This document shows positions 50,305 through 59,718 of a DNA stretch of 64,000 nt, in pieces. How positions within the stretch are numbered: the first letter of the stretch is position 1; each line of letters starts with the position of its first letter. Origin of the DNA: Verrucomicrobiaceae bacterium (GTDB lineage: Bacteria; Verrucomicrobiota; Verrucomicrobiia; Verrucomicrobiales; Verrucomicrobiaceae); contig JACKQF010000002.1 in the NCBI GenBank assembly GCA_024232965.1, positions 930,001-994,000 of the forward strand. The letters are read 5' to 3'. A program made the position numbers and the translations under genes. Under the pieces are notes generated by a model. That model saw only the letters and a list, made by a program, of their open reading frames with translations. It did no database searches and had not been told where the DNA came from.

Positions 50305-51315
50305 CTAGCGAATCGACTTTCCCCGTCTACGCCGCTGGCAAAGAACCGCCATCGGCAGCAGGCAAAGCAGGGCAGAGTTCGGCTCCGGTGCTGTGATGAT
50401 GGAGTTGATCGCGGCGGCGTTGGCAGAGATACTCGAAAAGTAGGAACTCGAAGGCAGATCGACGGGGGTGTTCGGTAGAAAGGTCCATCCTCCTGCATCG
50501 GATCCCTGATAGAACCCACCGCGGTCAAGCATCGCCGCATCGAACTCCTTGCCGTCGCCAGTGGTGTTGTTTCTGTCAAAGCTGCCATCGACACCGTAGT
50601 TCACACCAGCGAGGAGCCAATTGACACCGTCAAATACAAAGACGCCACCACCTGAGTCACCAACGGCCAGTGAAGCCTCTTCAGGCCCTCCGAGCGCATT
50701 GAACTGAGCAGAAAACAGCGTGCCAGCCCCAGTCCCAGAGGTGCCAGAAACAGTGTTGGTCCCCCAGCGCAGCACGCCATCGGCATCGACGGTCGCCCAA
50801 CCATGCACTGTGGGCCCAATCGTGACTGCATCCCCTCTTGGCGCGCTGCGGCCAAAAGTGATCATCTCCAGCCCGAGTTCCGATGGCCCCGTGAAAAGGG
50901 TGGCATAGGAACCGAAGGTCTCGTTGATTTTGTACACCCGCAGGTCAGATCCGGCGATGTCCCAGTAGCCCAGCCCGCTATTGGAGGTGGCATCAATCGT
51001 GTACACGACTTCCGCACCGCCAGTGATCGCCGAGGTTTGCACAAACGTACTACCCGCGACACCAAAGTGCTGCGCCGTGATGAAGAACTGGTCCGCAATC
51101 GCAGTGCCGGTGTAAACGCCGAACTCGCCCTGAAACTGCCACCCAGAGTCCGCGTAAGTAGCCGTTGGTGCGGTAGTGTTGTGATCTGGATCCGCCGAAT
51201 TCGCGAAAACGATGCCCTTTGCTTCCGGGCAGGCGCAGTGCAGGGAGACGCCGATCAGCCCAGCCAGCCAAAGCTGCCGGGTGATCTCGCGAATGGAAAC
51301 AGAGAAACGAAGCAC
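50305..51315 (-). CDS. Trypsin-like serine protease with PEP-CTERM sorting signal
   Basis: The 336-residue protein has a signal region. The triad positions of a chymotrypsin fold are visible: H83 in FITAQHFG, probably D124 in GSDLRVY, and S221 in AVGDSGGGVF. The C-terminus has the PEP-CTERM layout: APEPNSA, a hydrophobic helix, then RRRRGKSIR. PEP-CTERM proteins are sorted by exosortase to the cell surface in exopolysaccharide-producing Gram-negative bacteria. No exosortase gene is in the window. This is likely a surface-attached or released protease. Confidence 0.8.
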   Translation of the reverse strand: MLRFSVSIREITRQLWLAGLIGVSLHCACPEAKGIVFANSADPDHNTTAPTATYADSGWQFQGEFGVYTGTAIADQFFITAQHFGVAGSTFVQTSAITGGAEVVYTIDATSNSGLGYWDIAGSDLRVYKINETFGSYATLFTGPSELGLEMITFGRSAPRGDAVTIGPTVHGWATVDADGVLRWGTNTVSGTSGTGAGTLFSAQFNALGGPEEASLAVGDSGGGVFVFDGVNWLLAGVNYGVDGSFDRNNTTGDGKEFDAAMLDRGGFYQGSDAGGWTFLPNTPVDLPSSSYFSSISANAAAINSIITAPEPNSALLCLLPMAVLCQRRRRGKSIR

Positions 51316-51603
51316 ACCGAAAATATAACCAACTGCACTATAATTACCATAAATTATTGCAAACTGTCTGCGCCCTGTCTCTTCAATGGTGTGCCAACGC
51401 TGAACCTGTAGGGTAAGCCCAATGGCGGCAGATTTGCTTCAGTTCAGGAAGTCGCATCGATAGAAATTGGGAGGCGAAAGGGCGTGGGCAAATTAGGAAG
51501 CAAAGGATGGCGTGACCAGTCTGTGGCGTAGATAAAACATGCTTGCCACCGAGAGTCCAACTCGATAGTCTCGCTGAAATTCCAAACTGACTGCTCGACT
51601 CTC
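51316..51603. other. Divergent promoter region
   Basis: This is the region between the protease and the FGE/Ig protein gene. It is AT-rich near 51320-51360 (GCACTATAATTACCATAAAT), a likely promoter area for the minus-strand gene. No small gene or strong hairpin was seen. Confidence 0.4.
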
Positions 51604-54600
51604 ATGATGTCACGTTACAGCTTCTTTCTCGGGTGGGCAGCGATGCTTCTCCTTACCGGTTCACTTCACTCGGCCACTTTTACTTGGGTTCCGATTGATG
51701 ACCCAGGCAATTCCGCGGACACGGCTACTGGACGGGGTTCTGTAGCCTATCGGTACTCAATCATGAAGTACGAGGTGACAAATGCTCAGTACGCAGAGTT
51801 CTTGAACGCCAAAGCAAAATCTGATCCAAATGGCCTTTTTGCCACGGGAAGCACAAATATCGGAATCTACCGGACTGGTGCCTCGGGTGCGTATAAGTAC
51901 AGCGTTAACCAGGCTTCGGCAAAAAACCCAGTGGTCTATGTCAGTTGGGATGATGCGCGGCGCTTCTGCAATTGGGTGCACAATGGCATGGGCAGCGGCG
52001 ATACCGAAACCGGGGCATACGATATGTCCTTGGGTGCCTACGATATTCGGGATCCCGAATCCAAAGTCTGGCTGCCCGATATCGATGAGTGGTACAAGGC
52101 CGCCTACTTTGACCCAACGAGGTACTCAGGTGCTGGCGGCTACTACAGGTATCCGACGCGAAACGATGGCCCCCCCGAAAGCCGCCGCCCGTCCTCATTG
52201 CCAAATTCGATGAATTACTACAACTACGATGGGGCAGTCGACGGAGTGAACGATGGCTGGGCCTTGGTCAGCGCCTTCAGCTACTACTACTATCTGGGCA
52301 ACACCCTCACCCCAGTCGGAGCCTATTCCGGATCGGGTTCGTATTATCGGACCTTTGATCAGGGAGGCAATGCCGCAGAAATCATCGAATATCCCAGTTC
52401 TTTCTCTTCCCTCACCCTTGGCGGCTCCTGGGATGATTCCACCTATGACGTCTCCAAATCGCCCTCGGGATACTACCGCTCAGAAGGGGACAGAGTCGGC
52501 TTTCGCATGGCGGGGGTGGCCCCGCCCGAGATTGATGACCAGCCGGATGACGTAGCAGTACTCGAGGGACAGTCGGCGGTATTCTCTGTCGGTGCAGTTG
52601 GTATCGGCCTGAGATATCAGTGGCGAAAGAACGGGGCCAACATCGCTGGTGCGACTAACAGCGTCTATTCTGTGGGTGCTGTGACGAAAACATCAGGTGG
52701 CACCTATTCCGTCGTGATCACAAACTTCACGGGCAAGGTCACCAGCCTTGGCGCAAAACTTACGGTGGTCGCAGCTCCCGGAATCAAGACCCAGCCTGCG
52801 GCAAAAATCGTCGTGCAGGGCAAGACAGCGACGCTCTCTGCGGTCGCGACGGGAACACTAAATCCCGCGACCATTCAATGGAAAAAGGACACCGTTGATG
52901 TGCCTGGCGCAAACGCCACCACTCTAACCATCCCCAATGCACAGCCATCGGACGAGGGCCTCTACTCGCTGGATATTGAAAACGTTGCCGGCAGCATTTC
53001 GAGTAACGCGGTGCAACTGACCGTGGTCGTGCCGCCCACGGTGAACAGCAGTCCGGCGAGTTTGATCGTGCCCGTGGATGAACCGACCGTCGAATTTGTC
53101 TCTAGCTTCAACGGCACTGTCGGCACCCTCCAATGGAAGCGCGGGTCGGCGGTCTTGAAAGGGGCTACGAGTGAGACCTTGGGCCTTTCCAACGTGAAGC
53201 TAGCGGACGCCGGGCTCTATACCGTTAAATCAACCAATCTGGCAGGCAACGCCACAACAGCTCCAGCGGACCTCGTCGTCGTCGATACCTCCCCAAGACT
53301 GATTGTCCAGCCCCTCAATGGCAAGGCAGTCCTCATTGCCGATGCAGCAGGCCCAATCCTCGGATACGAATGGAGGAAGAACGGCGTTCCGCTGACTCAG
53401 GTCACCGGAAAATCCGAGGGTGTGCAAACCAAAACACTAACCCTGAAGGCCCTTACATCCGGCGATGCGGACGTTTATACCTGTATGATCACAGGTTCGG
53501 CCGGCTCCCTGGAGAGCGGCCCCTTCACCCTCGCTGTCACTGATGGCACTCCCCAAGTCATCGACCCGATTGGATTCCTTGATGGCATGGTGGGCGACGC
53601 CTATTCATTCGTTCCCGCAGTGTTGGCTGGAGACTCCATCCAACCGACAAAGTGGGCTGCAACGGGTCTGCCGCGTGGCCTCAAGATCAATGCACTCACC
53701 GGCGAAATTTTTGGTGTACCAACCGTCGCAGGCACCTTCACCGTTAAAGTCACAGCCTCTAATCCGAGCGGGAAAGGCGCAACCGTCGCTGCCCCGTTGG
53801 TGATCCAAAAGATCCCCGAAGGTGCGGTCGGCAGCTTCGTGGCCCTGCTCGACAGATCGGGCTTGAATGCTGGTCTTGGCGGTCGCCTGGAACTGAGCAC
53901 AACTGCCGGAGGAGCCTACAGTGGCAAGCTGATTTTGGGCGGCACCACGCTACGGTTTTCCCGAGGCAAACTAAACATCGGCGTCGGCCGGAACCACCCC
54001 AACGAAATCATCATCGCCCGTCCGAGGCCACAGTCACCCCTCAAGCTGACGTGGACACTAGACCCCACAAACAACCTCATCACCAGCGGGCAGGTCGAAG
54101 ACACTGCGGACGCCGGCAGCAACTGCTCAATCACAAGCGGTTGGCGCAAGATCTGGACCGCGACGATGCTGGCAGACTCCTACCTCGGCCAGTACAATTT
54201 CTCGCTCGACAATCTCGGCTACACTCCTGGTGATACCTCCCAGCCAGGAGGCGTCGGCTACGGCAGCTTCAAGGTGGCCTCAGCCAAAACGGGCATCCTT
54301 ACCATCGCGGGGCGGCTTGCGGATGATACACCTTTTACCATGGCGACCTTCGTTGGGCCCACCGGCCAGGTCGGCCTATTCCAGACGCTCTACACCAACC
54401 GTGGGTCAGTCCTCGGTAACGTCGTCATCGCTCCATTGGGGGCGGCTCCTGCCTATGCGGATAGCTCCATCGCTGGTGCTATCAATTGGTTGAAGCAGGC
54501 CCAGCCCGCTACCGTTCTGGCATATCCCGGCGGCTTTGGCCCGCTCAATCTGACTGCGACCGGTTTAAAATATGCAGCACCGCCCGCAACGGCAAACGTG

Positions 54601-54963
54601 CTGAGCACCAGCGTCTTCACGGCGGATTTGGACTTCGAGGCAGATGGCCTCAGCGCCGCAAGCCTCAATCCAGACGCCGTAGCCTTCCCGCTCTCGCTCA
54701 AGAACGTCGCCACGCTGGGCGGGCATCCGGCGAAGACGAGTCTAAAGATCATCGCCTCCACTGGACTCTTCAGCGGCACGTTCACTCTGCTGGACTACAC
54801 CCCAGCCAAGGTGGTTCGCACCGTCGCGTACAAAGGCATCATCATCCGCAATAGCTCAGGCGATGGGGCCGGTGCGGGTTATTTCCTGCTGCCACAGACC
54901 GGCTTTCCAAAGCCGATCCCCAGTTACTCCGGCAGTGTTGAGCTGGGTGCCACTCCACCTTGA
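51604..54963 (+). CDS. Large secreted FGE-sulfatase-domain protein with Ig-like repeats
   Basis: The 1119-residue protein starts with a signal peptide (MMSRYSFFLGWAAMLLLTGS). Residues about 25-305 form an SUMF1/FGE-sulfatase-like domain: YRYSIMKYEVTNAQYAEFLN, VVYVSWDDARRFCNWV, KVWLPDIDEWYKAAYFD and SLTLGGSWDD. Three to four Ig-like domains follow, each with the YQWRKNGANI/IQWKKDTVDV tryptophan strand, then a putative-Ig (He_PIG-like) unit (LPRGLKINALTGEIFGVPTV). The C-terminal 350 residues form a repeat region ending with IPSYSGSVEL. Whether the FGE domain is catalytic or only a binding C-type-lectin-like fold is open. A surface or secreted role is inferred. Its end overlaps comEC by 40 bases. 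Confidence 0.85.
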   Translation: MMSRYSFFLGWAAMLLLTGSLHSATFTWVPIDDPGNSADTATGRGSVAYRYSIMKYEVTNAQYAEFLNAKAKSDPNGLFATGSTNIGIYRTGASGAYKYSVNQASAKNPVVYVSWDDARRFCNWVHNGMGSGDTETGAYDMSLGAYDIRDPESKVWLPDIDEWYKAAYFDPTRYSGAGGYYRYPTRNDGPPESRRPSSLPNSMNYYNYDGAVDGVNDGWALVSAFSYYYYLGNTLTPVGAYSGSGSYYRTFDQGGNAAEIIEYPSSFSSLTLGGSWDDSTYDVSKSPSGYYRSEGDRVGFRMAGVAPPEIDDQPDDVAVLEGQSAVFSVGAVGIGLRYQWRKNGANIAGATNSVYSVGAVTKTSGGTYSVVITNFTGKVTSLGAKLTVVAAPGIKTQPAAKIVVQGKTATLSAVATGTLNPATIQWKKDTVDVPGANATTLTIPNAQPSDEGLYSLDIENVAGSISSNAVQLTVVVPPTVNSSPASLIVPVDEPTVEFVSSFNGTVGTLQWKRGSAVLKGATSETLGLSNVKLADAGLYTVKSTNLAGNATTAPADLVVVDTSPRLIVQPLNGKAVLIADAAGPILGYEWRKNGVPLTQVTGKSEGVQTKTLTLKALTSGDADVYTCMITGSAGSLESGPFTLAVTDGTPQVIDPIGFLDGMVGDAYSFVPAVLAGDSIQPTKWAATGLPRGLKINALTGEIFGVPTVAGTFTVKVTASNPSGKGATVAAPLVIQKIPEGAVGSFVALLDRSGLNAGLGGRLELSTTAGGAYSGKLILGGTTLRFSRGKLNIGVGRNHPNEIIIARPRPQSPLKLTWTLDPTNNLITSGQVEDTADAGSNCSITSGWRKIWTATMLADSYLGQYNFSLDNLGYTPGDTSQPGGVGYGSFKVASAKTGILTIAGRLADDTPFTMATFVGPTGQVGLFQTLYTNRGSVLGNVVIAPLGAAPAYADSSIAGAINWLKQAQPATVLAYPGGFGPLNLTATGLKYAAPPATANVLSTSVFTADLDFEADGLSAASLNPDAVAFPLSLKNVATLGGHPAKTSLKIIASTGLFSGTFTLLDYTPAKVVRTVAYKGIIIRNSSGDGAGAGYFLLPQTGFPKPIPSYSGSVELGATPP

Positions 54964-57329
54964 GTCGATCGCTGCTCTGCGACACCGTCGGGATCTGTCA
55001 GCACTTTGATGTCGTCTCCACCCAGATACGTGGAGACCCTCACCTCCTCGGGTTCGATCGCGAGGCGGACGCTGCCCGCCTCGTGGGTGGGGATCAAAAG
55101 GATGTCGTGAGTTTTGCAGAAACCCTCGAGATGCGGCGGCATCCGCTCCTCGATGAAGCGCGGAGTGTTGTTCGTCACGATCACCTGGGGGTGCGCCGCC
55201 AGCAGAAACTCCGGCTGCGCGCAGAGGGGATCGCGATGCTGATCCCGCAGCAGTACGTGACAGCGCAATTCCTCACGACGCTCCAGCAACTTCTTCTCCG
55301 TCACAAAGCCAGCGTCATTGCACCATAGAATCTTCCATCGTCCGAACTCAAAGCGGACAACGAGACTGCGATCATCGGCAGAGTCCTGAAAGTCATTCGG
55401 GCTGGGATACAGCACCACCGCCCGTGCGGATAGACCCTTCGTTGGCGCCAGATTGATCACATCCCCGCGCCACAATCGCCGATGCTCATGCTGCGGCATG
55501 GAGGGAAGGACCTCCTCAAGCAAATGCCGCATCCCCGACCGCTTCGTGTCGTAGCGCCAGGGCTCCATGCCGGGGGCGGCTACAAATTCCGGCTGTCCAA
55601 ATGCCAGCGCAGCCTCCACTCCCCCAATGTGCCGGACGTCATTGTGGCTCAGAAAGAGCCCCTGCAGATGATCCACGCCCTGACTCCGTAAGTAGGGTGA
55701 CACCACTCCCGCGAAGTTTTCTTTGTCCCCCACGTCCAGCAGCCAATCGTTGCCCGCCGTCCGCAAGTGGCTCGCTGCGGCACCATCGCTCAACCTCAAG
55801 ACTCGCAGTTCTACCGTGGCATGTTTTTCCACCAACTGCGGTGTCCCCAGATGAAAACTCGCGCCCGGCAGCGATGCAAAAAAGGTCGCCGAATTGATCA
55901 TCAATCGCACAAAGAACCACGTCGCGTTGTTCAGCAGCGACTGAACCGCCGTACCCAAGACCGCCCCAGCGCTCAGCCCTACGCACGCAGAACCGATGGC
56001 CAGCAGCGAGAGCGGCACCAGCGCACAGTTCGCGATCAAGGCCACCGGTGTCATCGTGTTAAAGTGCCATAGCATCAGCGGCAAACTGCCCAGCCAGGCA
56101 GCCAACGATACCGCAAAGGTCGTCCCGATCCTCGTCCGCACCTTGGCACTGGTGCGCTGCCACCACGTCGCAACCGTCGGTGGCAGGAAGGGATCGAGGC
56201 CCATCCAGCCTTCAAATCGTTGAAGGATCAGCGGAGTGAAAAGTGACAGCGCCCACAGCACGCAGAACGAGAGTTGAAAGCCCGGCTGGAAAAGCTGGTG
56301 GGAGTCCCAGGCCAGCAGCGCCAGTGCCGCTGCCCCAAGACTGTTCTGCGGGCCCACGGTCCGGCGCGATAGGGCAGACAGCAGCACCGCGCTGATCATC
56401 ATCGCCGCCCGCGCCGCCGAAGGTCGCCAGCCCGTGATGGCGGCGTAACCAAAAACCAGCGGGATCATCAGCATCACGATTACCGGTCTGCGGAACCCCA
56501 GCGGGCGCAGCAAGAACCAGCCAACCGCCGCCACCAGTCCCACATGCAGCCCGCTCACCGCAAAGACATGCAGCGTCCCGCTGTTGCGAAAGGCCTCCTC
56601 CACCTGAGGATCCGCCTCATCCGTCGCGCCCAAGATCATTGCCCGCATCGCGCCGATCGTGACCGTGTCCTCCTCCAACCCGATTGCCAACCGCTCAGAG
56701 ATCCATTGGCGGGATCGCTCCGTCCACGGCACGGACTGCGCCTCGCTCGGCAGCACCTTTGGAAACCGACCGCGTTCCGGGAAAAACTCCGCCGCCAGTC
56801 CCTTGCGTACCGAGTTGTCGCCAGGATCAAACTCCCCCGGATTCAGGGGAGCCAGCGGCAGTCGCAGCATTCCGTTCAAGGTCATGGCTGCTGCGGGTAG
56901 AGGCAGCGGGACCCGTCCGCGCACCAGCAGCTCTGCCTGCGTTTCCCAGGGTTCTGAACTGTCCTGGAATTCCAACTTCGTCAGGTGCAAGATCAGACGT
57001 TGCGTCCCATCTTCCTGCTGGAGGGTTCCCCAGACCTTCGCCCGTAACTCGCCACCGCCTTCCCACAAGATTGCCCGCAGTGGATGGTCACGAGTCTCCA
57101 GCAAACGCACCTGATGCACCAGAGCATAGCTGGCGGCCACGCAGGCCAGCAACGCCGCCAGCCTCTGCGGCCGATGCCAAGCCAATGCGCCCGTCGCCAA
57201 CGCCAGCCCACCCAAAGCCAGGATGCCAGTGAACGATGCCGCGAAGTGATCCACCACCGCGATGGCGATGACCGCAACAAGGGCTAGCAGCCCCAACGGG
57301 TGTCGTTTGGACCAGGCACGCAACGCCAT
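54924..57329 (-). CDS. comEC: ComEC/Rec2 DNA-uptake channel
   Basis: The 801-residue protein has an N-terminal DUF4131-like region. The Competence domain follows (FRNSGTLHVFAVSGLHVGLV near residue 250, then many membrane helices), and a C-terminal metallo-beta-lactamase-like domain starts near residue 520 (LLDVGDKENFAGVVSPYLRS, LSHNDVRHIGGVE). ComEC forms the inner-membrane channel for single-stranded DNA during natural transformation. The MBL part has SHNDVRH where active ones have HxHxDH, so its nuclease activity may be lost. No other com genes are adjacent. Confidence 0.92.
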   Translation of the reverse strand: MALRAWSKRHPLGLLALVAVIAIAVVDHFAASFTGILALGGLALATGALAWHRPQRLAALLACVAASYALVHQVRLLETRDHPLRAILWEGGGELRAKVWGTLQQEDGTQRLILHLTKLEFQDSSEPWETQAELLVRGRVPLPLPAAAMTLNGMLRLPLAPLNPGEFDPGDNSVRKGLAAEFFPERGRFPKVLPSEAQSVPWTERSRQWISERLAIGLEEDTVTIGAMRAMILGATDEADPQVEEAFRNSGTLHVFAVSGLHVGLVAAVGWFLLRPLGFRRPVIVMLMIPLVFGYAAITGWRPSAARAAMMISAVLLSALSRRTVGPQNSLGAAALALLAWDSHQLFQPGFQLSFCVLWALSLFTPLILQRFEGWMGLDPFLPPTVATWWQRTSAKVRTRIGTTFAVSLAAWLGSLPLMLWHFNTMTPVALIANCALVPLSLLAIGSACVGLSAGAVLGTAVQSLLNNATWFFVRLMINSATFFASLPGASFHLGTPQLVEKHATVELRVLRLSDGAAASHLRTAGNDWLLDVGDKENFAGVVSPYLRSQGVDHLQGLFLSHNDVRHIGGVEAALAFGQPEFVAAPGMEPWRYDTKRSGMRHLLEEVLPSMPQHEHRRLWRGDVINLAPTKGLSARAVVLYPSPNDFQDSADDRSLVVRFEFGRWKILWCNDAGFVTEKKLLERREELRCHVLLRDQHRDPLCAQPEFLLAAHPQVIVTNNTPRFIEERMPPHLEGFCKTHDILLIPTHEAGSVRLAIEPEEVRVSTYLGGDDIKVLTDPDGVAEQRSTQGGVAPSSTLPE

Positions 57330-57387
57330 GCATCAGGCTTCCATGATCAATTGCGTGGCAGCGAAGAACATTCCCAGAGAGAGCTAG

Positions 57388-58029
57388 TCAGGCCTCGGTC
57401 CCACCGCTCTTCAATCGTTGCTCCATCGCCATTTTGAACTGTTGTTGCTCCACCTCATTCATCCGGTGGTGGGCATTCGCGCTGTGCCGGGTATTGGGGA
57501 AGGCCCCAATGATCTGCTGCAACCGATCCCGCGCCGCCTCAAAATCACCAAGGGAATCCAGCTGGATATCCACCATGCGAAACATCAGAAACGCCGCATC
57601 ATCTCCCGGCCACTCGCGGCTGTTCAGATGCTTTTGGATGACCGCCAGTGCCTTCTGCGGGTCCTTCAGCTTTTCCGCGTAGATCTTGCCCATCTCCGCG
57701 ATGGGGAAAGGTTTGTCAGGCTCATTGCGCACCATCTCCTCGTACTCTTCGATGGCACCTTCGTAGTCGCCCTGCGCCACCTTGGCCACGGCCTTCATGC
57801 TGCCCTCCATCTGAACCTCTTCGCCGGAAGAATAAAAGAACGTTCCCACCGCGTCCCCGATCCAAGGGATCAAAAACTTCACCCCCAGAATCCCCGCCAC
57901 AGTTCCCAAAGCGATGAACCCGATGAACAGCATCCCCGGATTCGCATTCTTGAGCTGATCCCACGCGATCATCAGAAGCAGAATCACGAGACCAATGATG
58001 CAGAGGCGGATGATCAAAGAAGTGTTCAT
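57388..58029 (-). CDS. Membrane-anchored TPR protein
   Basis: The 213-residue protein starts at MNTSLIIRLCIIGLVILLLM (ATG at 58027-58029). Two N-terminal membrane helices (about 5-22 and 33-55) are followed by a soluble TPR-like part (AKVAQGDYEGAIEEYEEMVR, then KDPQKALAVIQKHLNSREW). It probably acts as a scaffold on the inner membrane. The partner is unknown. It precedes comEC on the same strand by 58 bases. Confidence 0.8.
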   Translation of the reverse strand: MNTSLIIRLCIIGLVILLLMIAWDQLKNANPGMLFIGFIALGTVAGILGVKFLIPWIGDAVGTFFYSSGEEVQMEGSMKAVAKVAQGDYEGAIEEYEEMVRNEPDKPFPIAEMGKIYAEKLKDPQKALAVIQKHLNSREWPGDDAAFLMFRMVDIQLDSLGDFEAARDRLQQIIGAFPNTRHSANAHHRMNEVEQQQFKMAMEQRLKSGGTEA

Positions 58030-58292
58030 AGGCAACAAAGCGGATCTGCTTGATCCGCCCAAACTCTAACAAAATCACCCTCCCCCGCCAAGCTTTTGTT
58101 TGAAGCAGCGCCAAGGGTGGATCGTCGGACCAGCAGCCTGCTTTCAGGACGCAGGCCCAAAGGTTGCATTTCAAGACCAATCGCTGTCACGAATGCGTTG
58201 GCTGACCCCGCCGCCTGTTCGAGGCGTCTCAGCTCTACCAAATCCCAAAAAGCGGGCCTTGATCTGGCTCTCGTGCAAAAGTGAGTGCAAGC
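58030..58292. other. Intergenic region, nothing recognised
   Basis: This stretch between the TPR protein start and the methyltransferase stop has short open frames on both strands with no family resemblance. No RNA gene or strong hairpin was found. Confidence 0.5.
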
Positions 58293-59474
58293 CTACCGAA
58301 TCCTCGCGGACAGCAGCACATTGCGCGGCGTCAGGCTGGCGCGGCAAAATTCCTTCAGGGTCACGACGTAGCCTTCACCCTCCAACCACACGGCAAGGTC
58401 GCAGAGCAGCCAGACTTCCAGCGCGCGGCGGAAGGCCATGCGCACGAGTTGAAGGCGGCGCGACTCATGGTGGCGCTGCCATCCCGTGGCCTCGCAGGCG
58501 GCGTGGTCAAGCCCGCTGGGCAGAGGCAGGGATTCGCGCTGCGCCAGTTGGGTCAGGAAGGCGGGGAAGTCGTGGGAGATCCAGGCCGCGGGCACCGGAC
58601 GCAAGGTCTCGTATTCGACCCCGGGTCGCAGCTCTTCCCGCAGGATCAGGAAGGCCAGTTTCCAGGCGGAGGCCCGCGCGCTGTCCGCGGCCTCCCGGGG
58701 CGAGGCCGTGACCGTTTCCGTGACCGCAAGTTTTAAGGCCAGCCGATCCAGGGAAAGCGTGGCATCCGGGCAGAGCGGGCGATACCACTCGTCCGCCGTC
58801 AGTTGGTAGCAGCAGGGGGCCACATCCACCGCCGGCACCCGGAGACGGGCCGCCGTCTCGATGAAGCGGCGGTGCAGATCGCCGCAGGCGTGCAGGGCGA
58901 TCGCGTGGGCACCGTTCAGCGATCCCGCCGTCGTCACTTGCAGGACATCGGCGGTAAGGAAACGCTGCGCCTGTCGGAGGCGCTCCGCGATGGCGCTGCC
59001 AGACGCGCAGAGCGTCGCATCGCGCTCGACCGCCAGCGCCGCGCCACCCCAGGTCTCCAGGAAACGCCGGCTCAGGTGCCCCTTCCCGGCGCACCACTCC
59101 ACCAGCGGCGCCTGCGGTTGGCCGACGGCCGCGACGAAGGCATCGATCTGCCCGACCTTGCGCCCCGGAATGCCCCGGTTCCGCGTCTTCGGCCTCCGCG
59201 CCGGGCGCGCAGCCACCTCCGCCGACGGCAAATCCGTCAGCCCAGGAAGGGCCTGCAACACGGGCAAGGTCGGCGTCAACCAGGCGAGGGTCGCCGAAAG
59301 ATCGCCACTCAGCGCGGCCAGCGTCTTCTCATCCAGGGCCAGCAGAGCGGCGGTCAGCTCAGGATGCCCCGCACACCACGCCGGACGTCGCTCCCGAAAG
59401 GTCGATGCCCGCCACAGCGGGGCCGTCTCCAAAAGGAAGGCCTCCAGCCGGATTCGCCGTTCATTCAGAGTCAT
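58293..59474 (-). CDS. SAM-dependent methyltransferase (Methyltransf_32-like)
   Basis: The 393-residue protein has a helical N-terminal part and a Rossmann methyltransferase core. The SAM loop is VEWCAGKGHLSRRFLETWGG (about residues 128-147). Further motifs are AIALHACGDLHRRFIETAAR and AVDVAPCCYQLTADEW. The HACGDL and PCCY motifs match the Methyltransf_32 group (relatives of GSTCD and C9orf-type proteins), thought to modify RNA or small molecules. The substrate is unknown. Confidence 0.85.
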   Translation of the reverse strand: MTLNERRIRLEAFLLETAPLWRASTFRERRPAWCAGHPELTAALLALDEKTLAALSGDLSATLAWLTPTLPVLQALPGLTDLPSAEVAARPARRPKTRNRGIPGRKVGQIDAFVAAVGQPQAPLVEWCAGKGHLSRRFLETWGGAALAVERDATLCASGSAIAERLRQAQRFLTADVLQVTTAGSLNGAHAIALHACGDLHRRFIETAARLRVPAVDVAPCCYQLTADEWYRPLCPDATLSLDRLALKLAVTETVTASPREAADSARASAWKLAFLILREELRPGVEYETLRPVPAAWISHDFPAFLTQLAQRESLPLPSGLDHAACEATGWQRHHESRRLQLVRMAFRRALEVWLLCDLAVWLEGEGYVVTLKEFCRASLTPRNVLLSARIR

Positions 59475-59718
59475 CGCGGCTCGTCCATTCCTCCAGTGGT
59501 TGCCTTGTCGGCGCGCCTCCGGTCGGGGCTCGGGATGCGGGCGGCCCGGCTCGGGAGAAAGCGAGATTCACAACGGATGTTCAAGGGCCGCGAAAGTAGC
59601 GCTCCCCTCCAAGGTGCCAAGGTCTTTTGCTGGCAGCGTTTCGGGGAGCGGGCGAGGATTCGATCATTGCCAAGCGAGCCTGCATTGAGCGTCCCGTTGC
59701 TGGCGCAATGCTTTGCGG

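Noticed and set aside
54924..54963. Frameshift or misassembly at the FGE-Ig/comEC overlap
   Set aside because: Both proteins read cleanly to natural-looking ends. Similar convergent overlaps occur at two other junctions in the window.
58150..58260. tRNA-like sequence upstream of the TPR gene
   Set aside because: A GTTCGA-like string is present but no acceptor or anticodon stem can be formed around it.
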